A stretch of 30,085 nt of DNA from DASXMX01 sp036794395 (GTDB taxonomy: Bacteria; Planctomycetota; Phycisphaerae; Tepidisphaerales; Tepidisphaeraceae). The notes under the pieces were generated by a model, which was not told where the DNA came from, did not search any database, and worked only from the letters and a program-made list of their open reading frames with translations. The position numbers were made by a program, and so were the translations under genes. The stretch is taken from NCBI GenBank assembly GCA_036794395.1, contig DAIRGS010000053.1, forward strand, positions 1 to 30,085, given 5' to 3'. Positions 1-6,945 of this stretch are shown here, one piece after another; positions within the stretch are counted from its first letter, which is position 1, and the number at the start of each line of letters is the position of its first letter.

Positions 1-1254
1 CTTTTTAGGGCGGGCTGGGTTTGTCCGATCAGCGGGCCGCCTATCCGGGAAGGCGCGGTGCATGTTGTTGGGGGTCGGATTGGGGAATGCGGGCCGTTTG
101 CGGATCTGGTGAAGCGGCACCCTCTCGCCAAGGTGATTGACCGGGGTTCGTGTACGATTTTGCCGGGGCTGGTCAATGCTCATACCCACCTTGAATTGAG
201 TGAATTCTCCTGTGGGCCCAGGCCCGCCAGCTTTACTCAGTGGCTTATGCGTCTTGTGCCGCGGGGGCAGGTGACGGCCAGTGACGTGCGCGATTCGGTG
301 TCGAGGTCAATTCCGATGGGGGTTGGGCAGTGTTTACGGTTTGGAGTGACTTGCGTGGGGGATATCAGCCGGCATGTGGGCGTCTCGCGGCCGCTTTTGA
401 AAAAGGGGCCATTGCGGGTGGTGAGTTATGGGGAGGTTCAGGCGATGGCGCAACGGAGGAGTTTGCTGGAAGAGCGCATCGCGGTGGCGATTGATCCGGA
501 ATTTGAGAACCCGATTGACAATTCATTTTCTCTCACGATCGGCCTTTCGCCGCATGCCCCCTACTCGATCGAGGCCGGTGGGTATCGGCGGTGCGTTGAG
601 GTGGCTAAAACGCGGAATTTGCCGCTGGCCACGCATTTGGCCGAGACGCGGGATGAAGCTACGTTTCTGGCGGACCATAGCGGGCCTTTTCGGGATTTGT
701 GGACGCATATCGGAGCGTGGGACGCGGACGTGCCGCGGTTTGCCGGGGGGCCGATCCGATTTGCGCAGGCGGTGGGTCTGCTTGATTACCCGACGCTGCT
801 GGCTCACGTGAATTACTGTGACGATGCGGAGATGGAGTTGCTGGCGGGTTCAGGGGGGGCGGCGGCTTCGGTGGTGTATTGCCCGAGGACGCATGCGTAT
901 TTTGGCCATCCCCCCCACCGCTGGCGCGAGATGCTTGAGCGAGGGATTAATGTTGCGCTGGGAACGGATAGCTGCGCGAGTTCGCCGGATTTGAACTTGT
1001 TGGAGGAGATGAGGGTGGTTCGGCGTTTGGCGCCGGATTTGGCGGCGGCGGATATATGGGAGATGGGGACGATGCGTGGGGCGCGGGCGATCCAAATGGA
1101 AGACCAGGTGGGATCGATCGAGACGGGGAAGTGGGCGGATTTTGTTTTGTTCGCGACTGAAAGCGGTGACCCGTTGGGAGAGATTCTGGATGCGGGGTTG
1201 GGGGTGAGGGAGACTTGGATTGGAGGGGAGATTCGGAGAGGGGAAGCTGGATGA
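1..1254 (+). CDS. Amidohydrolase (MTA/SAH or aminodeoxyfutalosine deaminase-like), 5' end cut by window edge
   Basis: This is a metal-dependent hydrolase of the amidohydrolase superfamily. The frame is open from base 1, and its first residues (LFRAGWVCPISGPP) already look like the usual N-terminal beta strand, so the true start lies just upstream; the GTG at 58 is probably internal. Visible metal and substrate motifs are HTH at 181-189 (in LPGLVNAHTHLELS), SPHAPYS near 550, HLAE with its His codon at 634, HVNYC near 805 and LGTDSCASS near 960. This order, especially HLAE and GTDS.AS, fits deaminases of the MtaD/SsnA/aminodeoxyfutalosine type rather than ureases or dihydroorotases. The substrate cannot be fixed from sequence alone. 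The C-terminal KWADFVLF segment is the usual closing strand. No partner genes follow in the same operon, so context gives no help with the substrate. Confidence 0.85.
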   Translation, partial: LFRAGWVCPISGPPIREGAVHVVGGRIGECGPFADLVKRHPLAKVIDRGSCTILPGLVNAHTHLELSEFSCGPRPASFTQWLMRLVPRGQVTASDVRDSVSRSIPMGVGQCLRFGVTCVGDISRHVGVSRPLLKKGPLRVVSYGEVQAMAQRRSLLEERIAVAIDPEFENPIDNSFSLTIGLSPHAPYSIEAGGYRRCVEVAKTRNLPLATHLAETRDEATFLADHSGPFRDLWTHIGAWDADVPRFAGGPIRFAQAVGLLDYPTLLAHVNYCDDAEMELLAGSGGAAASVVYCPRTHAYFGHPPHRWREMLERGINVALGTDSCASSPDLNLLEEMRVVRRLAPDLAAADIWEMGTMRGARAIQMEDQVGSIETGKWADFVLFATESGDPLGEILDAGLGVRETWIGGEIRRGEAG

Positions 1255-1344
1255 TGGTTCGTCGGCTGGAACAAGGAGCAATGACTTCGCATCGCGGTTT
1301 GTGCGAAATCCATTCGTTTGCTTGCTCGGGCAGGCATCGGGATA

Positions 1345-1620
1345 ATGGGCGGCAGAAAGAGAGTGCAACAAACGAAAGCCAACCACGATCAACCTCTCGA
1401 CTACGCGCGGCCATCAGAGCCAAATAACGAGCGTGCATTCAATGGAATGGTTGTTGGAGTTATCGCGGGGTGGTTCTCAGGGATTGCTTTTGCGATAGTC
1501 GCTTGCTCGGCTATGCACATCGAAAATTCGGTAGATTGGATTTTTACGAGCCTAATCCTCGCGATCATATCGGCGGCTGGCGGTGGATGGATCGGCCGTC
1601 AAATCAGACTTTCCCGGTGA
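1345..1620 (+). CDS. Small two-helix membrane protein of unknown function
   Basis: I do not recognise this 91-residue protein. I chose the ATG at 1345 because an upstream in-frame TTG at 1318 would add only a short non-hydrophobic lead. The first 35 residues are polar and basic. Two hydrophobic segments follow, FNGMVVGVIAGWFSGIAFAI and WIFTSLILAIISAAGGGWIG, the second glycine-rich, and the protein ends in the basic tail RQIRLSR. That layout suggests an inner-membrane hairpin with both ends in the cytoplasm. It lies about 90 bases after the amidohydrolase on the same strand and converges on the DUF7710-like gene. The ribosome-binding site is weak, so expression is uncertain, but the hydrophobic pattern is not what an antisense shadow would give. 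Confidence 0.45.
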   Translation: MGGRKRVQQTKANHDQPLDYARPSEPNNERAFNGMVVGVIAGWFSGIAFAIVACSAMHIENSVDWIFTSLILAIISAAGGGWIGRQIRLSR

Positions 1621-1680
1621 AGCCAATTTCAAACTGAACCAGTATGCACCGAACGGTTCTGGTATCGTTTGAACAACCCT

Positions 1681-1965
1681 TTAGTTTTCCGACTGATCTT
1701 CTTCGCCGTAATGGTAATGCTCGCGTCCACATGAGAATCGCTGGATGAACGAAGGAGTCTTTTGATCCTCGCGATTCGGGGTCCAGTAACCTTCGCGAAT
1801 CGCCCAATCCCAAGCGCCTTCGTCCAATGGATATTTCGTTAGGACGCCGCTTAGGCCATGAGCGTTGATCCACTTCTCGGCCTTTTCGCGAGTCGAGAAG
1901 ACGCCAGACGGGAACGTGCCGCCGCCATTGAAAACCCAGACGTATGCGGTATCCGATTCGGCCAT
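1681..1965 (-). CDS. Small DUF7710-like protein
   Basis: This 94-residue soluble protein contains, at about residues 8-62, the pattern YVWVFNGGGTFPSGVF..REKAEKWI, then GLSGVLTKYPLDEGAWDWAIREGY. From memory this matches a short conserved family catalogued as DUF7710, whose members are scattered through many bacteria and have no known function. The tail (about residues 63-94) is polar, rich in His and acidic residues, and less conserved in type. The ATG at 1963-1965 places the domain right at the N-terminus, as is usual for the family. It stands alone on the minus strand, convergent with the small membrane protein. There is no signal peptide or membrane segment, so it is probably cytoplasmic. 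Confidence 0.7.
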   Translation of the reverse strand: MAESDTAYVWVFNGGGTFPSGVFSTREKAEKWINAHGLSGVLTKYPLDEGAWDWAIREGYWTPNREDQKTPSFIQRFSCGREHYHYGEEDQSEN

Positions 1966-2499
1966 CCCCGAATCTTAACCGCTCTGTCGTGAGCGCGATA
2001 TGACGCGAGGACGGAGGCACGCTGCTGGCATCGTTTAAACCAAGCGGGGCTTCATTCAGCGCGTCTTAACTTTCCAAATGCCGGCCAGTATTTGCGGCGG
2101 CGGCCGTTGGCAAACCTTACCACCTGTCCTTGCGGGAAGAAGCGAATTGACGAGCGTCAATTGCGGGCGGGTGACTTGGCGGCGCAGTTGCATTGGCAAC
2201 GCGTTGAGCAGCTGCCTAAATGACCGTGCATGATTCGGCGCTGATCCGGCATCTTGGAAGGTGAAATCGGCATCGCGATGAGCCGGCGAGACGAGAATTG
2301 CAGCGCGCTGAGAAGCCGGGGTGGCGCGGAGTACCGCTCTACGCCCGGCGTGGGGGTCTCGCGGATCGAGAGGGTATGTTGAGTATGGGCGAGGCGCGCT
2401 GTGTCGGAGATGCGTGGTTCCGCACAGCCATTTAGTTGGTGAGAGGTTCGGGGTGTTTGCACATGGGGCATCCCAGCGCGCAAGGGATAAGATTGGGGG
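1966..2499. other. Gene-poor stretch of about 530 bases
   Basis: No reading frame here looks like a real protein. The long minus-strand frame crossing it has Pro/Arg/His-rich composition, no recognisable motif, and runs antisense into the zinc-ribbon gene. The stretch holds one copy of a 26-base dispersed repeat (listed separately). It may be an eroded gene remnant, but I cannot identify the source. Confidence 0.5.
2217..2242. repeat. 26-base dispersed repeat, copy 1
   Basis: This stretch matches 29987-30012 at 23 of 26 bases in the same orientation (shared core TAAATGACCGTGC, then GATTC and GCGCT). The two copies are about 28 kb apart and their flanks do not match. The second copy lies just upstream of a gene start; this one lies in a gene-poor stretch. 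Confidence 0.6.
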
Positions 2500-2871
2500 A
2501 TGCGCCGCCGCGTCTTTAGTTTTGCATCGCTGCTGTCGCTGATATTGTGTGCGGCAACGGTGGTTGTATGGGAGTGGAGCTACTTCGGGCCCACTGTTGG
2601 CGAGCGAGTCTTGTATTTGACGCAGACAGTACGAATCATTTTGGAGCGTGGCGGGGATATTCGGATCACGATGTGGTCGCCGGTGCAAATTCGGGAGTTC
2701 ACGTTTCCGCTGTGGCCGATTGCTTTGATTGCGATGTTCTTGCCAGCGTCACGATGCATACGGCGAGGGAAGCCGCGAATGGGTATTTGCGCTAACTGCG
2801 GCTATGACCTCACCAGCAACATCAGTGGCGTGTGCCCTGAATGTGGGACGGCGGTCGTATCAAGGCCTTGA
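2500..2871 (+). CDS. Planctomycete membrane protein with C-terminal zinc ribbon
   Basis: This 123-residue protein starts MRRRVFSFASLLSLILCAATVV, a basic lead followed by a membrane helix (about residues 6-26). A second helix is at about 69-84 (FPLWPIALIAMFLPA). The end is a zinc ribbon with Cys97, Cys100, Cys112 and Cys115 (CANCGYDLT...CPECG). From memory, this architecture, with the nearly fixed CGYDLT..S.GVCPECG tail, is a hallmark of many short planctomycete proteins of unknown role. The loop of about 40 residues between the helices probably faces the periplasm and the ribbon the cytoplasm. The ATG at 2500 directly follows a purine-rich GATTGGGGG stretch. The zinc-binding call is strong; the function is unknown. 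Confidence 0.8.
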   Translation: MRRRVFSFASLLSLILCAATVVVWEWSYFGPTVGERVLYLTQTVRIILERGGDIRITMWSPVQIREFTFPLWPIALIAMFLPASRCIRRGKPRMGICANCGYDLTSNISGVCPECGTAVVSRP

Positions 2872-2932
2872 CCCGGAATGCGCTGGTTCTAGACTTTGAC
2901 GCTCTATTGGTGGAAAGTCGACGGGAGCGTGG

Positions 2933-3136
2933 ATGACGCGTTCAAATGGTAATGAGCGAACGATCATGGACGCGCTGCGTCTGCTTGAGGGGTGGGTGTG
3001 CATGCTTGGGGGTGTTGGGATACTTGTTTTCTCAAGTTTTTCTGAGTGGAAGGCGGCATCGACTGTGATTGGGATTGGGGCGTTACTCGTGATGCCGGTG
3101 TATTACCGCGAGCACCGGGAACGATTGCGGGCATGA
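2933..3136 (+). CDS. Tiny two-helix membrane protein, hypothetical
   Basis: This 67-residue frame follows the zinc-ribbon gene by about 60 bases on the same strand. It has two hydrophobic stretches, GWVCMLGGVGILVFSSF (about residues 20-36) and STVIGIGALLVMPVYY (about 43-58), and a basic tail (REHRERLRA), so the C-terminus is probably cytoplasmic. GGGAG lies 5 bases before the ATG at 2933, which supports that start over the internal ATG at 2966. I see no family resemblance. It may be co-transcribed with the zinc-ribbon protein. Confidence 0.45.
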   Translation: MTRSNGNERTIMDALRLLEGWVCMLGGVGILVFSSFSEWKAASTVIGIGALLVMPVYYREHRERLRA

Positions 3137-3165
3137 TGCGAGTATTCGGACGATTCACCGCCCAT

Positions 3166-3195
3166 CAGATCCTTCGCTTCGCTCCAGGATGACAG
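3166..3195. repeat. Dispersed intergenic repeat (CCTTCGCTTCGCTC type)
   Basis: The text AGATCCTTCGCTTCGCTC followed by CAGGATGACAG closely resembles an intergenic repeat that I recall from many environmental bacterial genomes. It lies between two gene ends. That it is repeated in this genome is inferred; only one copy is in the window. Confidence 0.5.
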
Positions 3196-3276
3196 TGGGT
3201 GAGTGCCTGTCGAGTCGAGGGCTTCGACTGGCCAGATTCAAATCGGGGATTCCAATGGCGAAACGGGGGAGGCTGA

Positions 3277-3951
3277 CTACCAAAGTGCGTGGCCGCAGCC
3301 TTGTTTGGCTCGGGTGATTGTCCGGCGGATGGTTTCGTGGACTTCGAGGGGTTTGGGGACGGATTGCCAGACGGACCAGGGCCATTGGTCGGATTCGGGG
3401 ATGATTTCGATGGAGGCGACGCGGCAGAGTTTTTCGTGGAAGCCGGCGACGAGGCGGGTGCGAGCGATTTTGCGGAGGGGGATGTCGTGGATCTGGGGGG
3501 TGAAGACGCCGGAGATTTTGACGATGCGGAGATCGGTGAGCAGGTAGAGCTTGCCGGCCCAGGTCATGATGGCGGCACCGGCGCGGAGGGCGATGAGCAT
3601 CATGCCGACTTCGATACCGATATGGGTATGGTGCGGGAGCCAGAGGCCGGTGCTGATCATGACGATTAATGCCGCGGCAACGGCGGGCAGGGAATTGAAC
3701 AGAATCGTCCAGAGGGAGGGCTTGAGGATCAGGAGGATGATTTCGCCATCGCGGAGGACATGGCGGGTGAGGAGCGTGGCAAGAGACGTGCTGACCGCGG
3801 GCGGGGCCGCGACGGGGGCGGCGGCCAAACCGGCTTCGGTGCCGTGAATGGAGCAGGACTCGACAGGCTCGGCCCCCCACCGCGAACGGCGCTGCCCGCG
3901 ACGGCTTCGAGCGCGTCGCATGAGCCGCCAGCCTTTGAGTCGATCATTCAT
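3277..3951 (-). CDS. Membrane protein with bacterial PH-like (bPH_2/YdbS-type) domain
   Basis: This 224-residue protein begins with a very basic, poorly ordered lead (about residues 1-60). Two membrane helices follow at about 78-104 (SLWTILFNSLPAVAAALIVM) and 110-132. Next comes the segment KLYLLTDLRIVKISGVFTPQ...IPLRKI (about 134-161), which is the standard opening of the bacterial PH-like domain (LT..R+....G++......++PL.+I). The domain continues to about 190 (VASIEIIPES). Such proteins resemble YdbS/YdbT; their molecular role is mostly unknown. Its start codon overlaps the stop codon of hpt by four bases (ATGA), so the two are almost certainly translationally coupled. The acidic/Trp stretch SDQWPWSVWQSVPKP is a small family-specific addition. 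Confidence 0.75.
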   Translation of the reverse strand: MNDRLKGWRLMRRARSRRGQRRSRWGAEPVESCSIHGTEAGLAAAPVAAPPAVSTSLATLLTRHVLRDGEIILLILKPSLWTILFNSLPAVAAALIVMISTGLWLPHHTHIGIEVGMMLIALRAGAAIMTWAGKLYLLTDLRIVKISGVFTPQIHDIPLRKIARTRLVAGFHEKLCRVASIEIIPESDQWPWSVWQSVPKPLEVHETIRRTITRAKQGCGHALW

Positions 3952-4511
3952 GGTTGCGCCTCAATGATGTCCGACTTGAGGGTAACAATATCCGGCAGAT
4001 TTCGGTAGTAATTATCGAAATCCAGGCCATATCCGACCACAAATTTGTCGGGAATATCGAATCCTACGTAGTCGACCTGCACATCGCGCGTAATTGGGCG
4101 CTCTTTTCGGAGGAGGACGCAGGTTTTGACACTGGCAGCCCCCTGCTGGCGGAGGACGGATTGGACGAGCCGGAGGGTTTGGCCGGAGTCGAGGATGTCG
4201 TCGACGAGGACGACGCGGCGGCCATGCAGATCGCCGAGCTGCTGGGCGATGACCTGGGCTCCCTGGCTGGTGACGCTTTGGCCGGGATAGCTGCTGACGG
4301 AAACGACGCCGATCCGCATGGCGATGGGGATTTGGCGCATGAGATCGGCGCAGAAGATCATTGCGCCGGTGAGGATGGGGACGATGGTGACCTGTGCCGG
4401 GCGGTCGAGTTTGGGGATGGTGTGGTCTTCGGTGATGAGCCGGGCCAGCTCGGCGACGCGAGCGGCGATTTGCTGCTGGGAGATGAGGATGCGGTCGATG
4501 TCGCGGAGCAT
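3948..4511 (-). CDS. hpt: Hypoxanthine(-guanine) phosphoribosyltransferase
   Basis: This enzyme salvages hypoxanthine (and usually guanine) to the nucleoside monophosphate using PRPP. The 187-residue length is normal for bacterial Hpt. The PRPP-binding motif VVLVDDILDSGQTL is at residues 100-113 with the two adjacent acids. VPILTGAMIFCADLMR (about 44-59) is the conserved N-terminal strand and helix, and SVSSYPG (71-77) marks the flexible active-site loop. The C-terminal VDYVGFDIPDKFVVGYGLDF and YRNLP motifs (about 147-173) are diagnostic of Hpt rather than adenine or xanthine enzymes. The protein is cytoplasmic. It is the first gene of an overlapping pair with the PH-domain membrane protein. 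A 35-base degenerate copy of its 5' end occurs at 12274-12308. Confidence 0.96.
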   Translation of the reverse strand: MLRDIDRILISQQQIAARVAELARLITEDHTIPKLDRPAQVTIVPILTGAMIFCADLMRQIPIAMRIGVVSVSSYPGQSVTSQGAQVIAQQLGDLHGRRVVLVDDILDSGQTLRLVQSVLRQQGAASVKTCVLLRKERPITRDVQVDYVGFDIPDKFVVGYGLDFDNYYRNLPDIVTLKSDIIEAQP

Positions 4512-4682
4512 TTTGGCACAATGTAACGGAGCAACCAGCGACGTTGAAGCGACTCGCGCGAGTCAATTTTCGCATCCGCGTGTTTCGAATCGCTTCCCAC
4601 AAGAGTGCCGCCTTAAAATCACAAAGATGTCGGTGCGAAACAGTATCTTATTGTATCTCCACTGTTCCAGGATCCGCTCAAT

Positions 4683-6638
4683 TCAGAGCCGTGTGCCGGC
4701 TTCCTGGTACTCGACAACCTCGGCTGACTCGATGATGCCTGAACTATTGAAAAACATCAGTCCAATTGAGTTGGAATGACGCAACTTGAAGTAGAGGGTC
4801 ATCGCCTGGAAATCCCCCTTCCAGTCCACGAGTTGCTGCCCGTCTAAAAATGCCGATACGCCATCGCCTCGCACTTTTACAAGCGATGTATGCAATTGGT
4901 GATCGGCGATCCAATGGTCGCTTTCGCGCGATGTGCTGTTCCTGTCTCCAGGCAAACCGTCGATGGCCTCGATGGCACGCAGGAGCATCTCCGCCGGAGC
5001 TACCAGGTGGGCGACGCGCGAGCGGTAGTCGGTGAACAGGTCGACCACCTCAAAACGATTGTGAAACCCGCCTACCATCCACGCAAATTGCTTTCCGCCG
5101 GCCGAACAGATTTGCTCGAACGCCTCATCACCGGTCGTTTTTAAGAAGACGACTCGATAGTCATATTCTTTGGGGGGAACGTACGCAAATTCAATTCGGC
5201 CTCCATCCATGATCAACTTGCCGTTGTCGAAGCTGCACGCACCTTCCAACCTATCGCGTTGGAGATTCACGAGTTTGAGGAGATCGACACGACGCTGAGG
5301 CGTTGAAGTCAACGCGCGTGCAGGCACGGGCCCTGGATTTCCCGCAATCGGCCTTGCTGGTCCTGGCCAGACTCGCACGGCCAAACCGACACCCACAACG
5401 GCTGATATGGATGCCGCGAGCGGAATCAGCCAGCCCGGCCACCTTGACGATTTCAGGTTTCCAGCGCTCTTGCCAACCTGGGCAGCTGTATTTCTTCCCA
5501 ACAGATAATTGGCGATTTCTCGTTTGAGTTCCCCCGCAGTCTGATAGCGTTTCTGGCGTTCCTTCGATAGCGCCTTCAGCACGATCAATTCAATGGTTTC
5601 ATTCACCGAAGTCGGATGAATACGCGGCGCGCGGAAATCGGGTTTGGCGTCATGCACTACATTGGCGATCACCTTGCTCGGGGGCGTCGGCTCGGCCGTC
5701 AGGATATTGTTCAGGACATCGCGGATGTTTCCGACGACGGCGTAGGGGAAGCGGCCGCCGGTGAGCATTTGATAGAGAATGACGCCGAGGCTGTAGACGT
5801 CGGTGCGGGCGTCGATTTTGTCTGGGTTGCCTTCGGCCTGTTCGGGGCTGCACCAGGGGAGGCTGCCCATGAATTCGCCGGTAACGCTGAGGGGTTGCTG
5901 GTCTCCGGCGACGAGGCCATCGAGGGCGGTTCGGGCGAGGCCGAAATCAAGGACGTGGGGTTCGCCGCGTTCATCGACGCGGATGTTGCCGGGCTTGAGA
6001 TCGCGATGAATGATGCCCTTCTGGTGGGCGGCGTTCACGGCATCGCAGATTTTGAGGAACATGCGCAGCAGCTTGCTGGGATCGTCGGGGTCTTTCTGCT
6101 GGCGACGGAGCATGTATTGCCCCAGATCCATGCCCGCGATGTAGTTCATGACGATATAGCGGCTGCCATCAGCGGCGCGGCCGGTATCGATGATCGTGAC
6201 GATGTTGGGGTGATTCAGCGCGGCCAGGACGTGCACTTCGCGATCAAAGCGCGCGAGCTTGCGATCATCGGCGAAGGGTCCATCGCGCAATACCTTCACG
6301 GCAACTTTGCGGCCCGTACTGAGCTGAGTGGCGACGTAGACGACGCCTTGGCCGCCGCGATTGAGTTCGCGGAGGATGGAGTAGCCCGGGACCCGGGAAA
6401 CGTGGGCCGCCTCGACGGTTTGATCAGTGTCGGCTTCGACCGTGGCGGCCTGGCGGGCGGCTTCGATCCGGCGGAGCTTTTCCAGTTCCTGGCCGAGTTC
6501 GGGCATCAGTTGGAAATGGGCCTGGATGATGTTGTCATTGGCGACGTCGCGGCCGGCGGCGCGGGCGGCGCGCACGTCATCGATGAGGCGTGCGATCGCG
6601 GCGGCGCGTGAATCGGGTTGTTCGGCACTCGGCGGCAT
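4683..6638 (-). CDS. Transmembrane Ser/Thr protein kinase with extracytoplasmic lectin-like domain
   Basis: This 651-residue kinase is of the bacterial Hanks (Pkn) type. Residues 1-75 form a helical lead shared almost word for word with the 940-aa kinase nearby. The catalytic domain covers about 84-382: glycine loop LNRGGQGVVY (92-101), invariant Lys115 (VAVKVL), HRDLKPGN (211-218), DFG (231-233) and CSPEQ (263-267) as the APE equivalent. All catalytic residues are present. One membrane helix lies at about 402-424. The outer region (about 445-651) contains RIEFAYVPPKEYDY and resembles a concanavalin-like sandwich, homologous to the central part of the other kinase but without that protein's DUF1080 end. 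It is the last gene of the sigma-kinase block, separated from the secreted-protein gene by a palindromic repeat. Its ligand and substrates are unknown. Confidence 0.93.
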   Translation of the reverse strand: MPPSAEQPDSRAAAIARLIDDVRAARAAGRDVANDNIIQAHFQLMPELGQELEKLRRIEAARQAATVEADTDQTVEAAHVSRVPGYSILRELNRGGQGVVYVATQLSTGRKVAVKVLRDGPFADDRKLARFDREVHVLAALNHPNIVTIIDTGRAADGSRYIVMNYIAGMDLGQYMLRRQQKDPDDPSKLLRMFLKICDAVNAAHQKGIIHRDLKPGNIRVDERGEPHVLDFGLARTALDGLVAGDQQPLSVTGEFMGSLPWCSPEQAEGNPDKIDARTDVYSLGVILYQMLTGGRFPYAVVGNIRDVLNNILTAEPTPPSKVIANVVHDAKPDFRAPRIHPTSVNETIELIVLKALSKERQKRYQTAGELKREIANYLLGRNTAAQVGKSAGNLKSSRWPGWLIPLAASISAVVGVGLAVRVWPGPARPIAGNPGPVPARALTSTPQRRVDLLKLVNLQRDRLEGACSFDNGKLIMDGGRIEFAYVPPKEYDYRVVFLKTTGDEAFEQICSAGGKQFAWMVGGFHNRFEVVDLFTDYRSRVAHLVAPAEMLLRAIEAIDGLPGDRNSTSRESDHWIADHQLHTSLVKVRGDGVSAFLDGQQLVDWKGDFQAMTLYFKLRHSNSIGLMFFNSSGIIESAEVVEYQEAGTRL

Positions 6639-6668
6639 ACTTGGTTGAAAGCCTTTTCAGCCCGGATT

Positions 6669-6821
6669 ATTCACCGCGGAGGCGCGGAGGACGCAGAGAA
6701 TTCAGAAGCAGTAAGAGCTTACATTCAATATCGTAAAGAAGTTTGTCGCGGACGTTGCGCAGCTCATACATTCGGTTCCTTTCTGCTTTCTCTGCGATCT
6801 CTGTGGCTCCGCGGTGAATCA
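6669..6821. repeat. MITE-like element with imperfect terminal inverted repeats
   Basis: The ends are imperfect inverted repeats: TTCACCGCGGAGGCGCGG at the left and, read on the other strand, ATTCACCGCGGAGCCACAG at the right. Both continue into a CGCAGAGA core. The 150-base unit has no coding potential. From memory it belongs to a widespread family of intergenic 'ACCGCGGAG..CAGAGA' repeats. It fills the 307-base gap between the last kinase and the secreted-protein gene and may separate their transcription. Confidence 0.75.
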
Positions 6822-6945
6822 TGGATTTTCCGGGTTAGAGAGTTCGGAGGATTTCAGTTCCGCGGCATCAACACGCTATCCGAACTGAGCGACGCGGTCG
6901 GGGATACGCGGTTGAGTGATGAGGACGCAGTCAACGTCAGCCCTG

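Noticed and set aside
2056..2688. Long minus-strand open frame in the gene-poor stretch
   Set aside because: Pro/Arg/His-rich, no motifs, no ribosome-binding site, and it runs antisense into the zinc-ribbon gene; typical of a GC-rich shadow frame.
5616..6611. 331-codon plus-strand frame opposite the kinase
   Set aside because: Exact antisense of the conserved kinase domain; Asp/Gly/Ala-rich composition is an artefact of the opposite strand.
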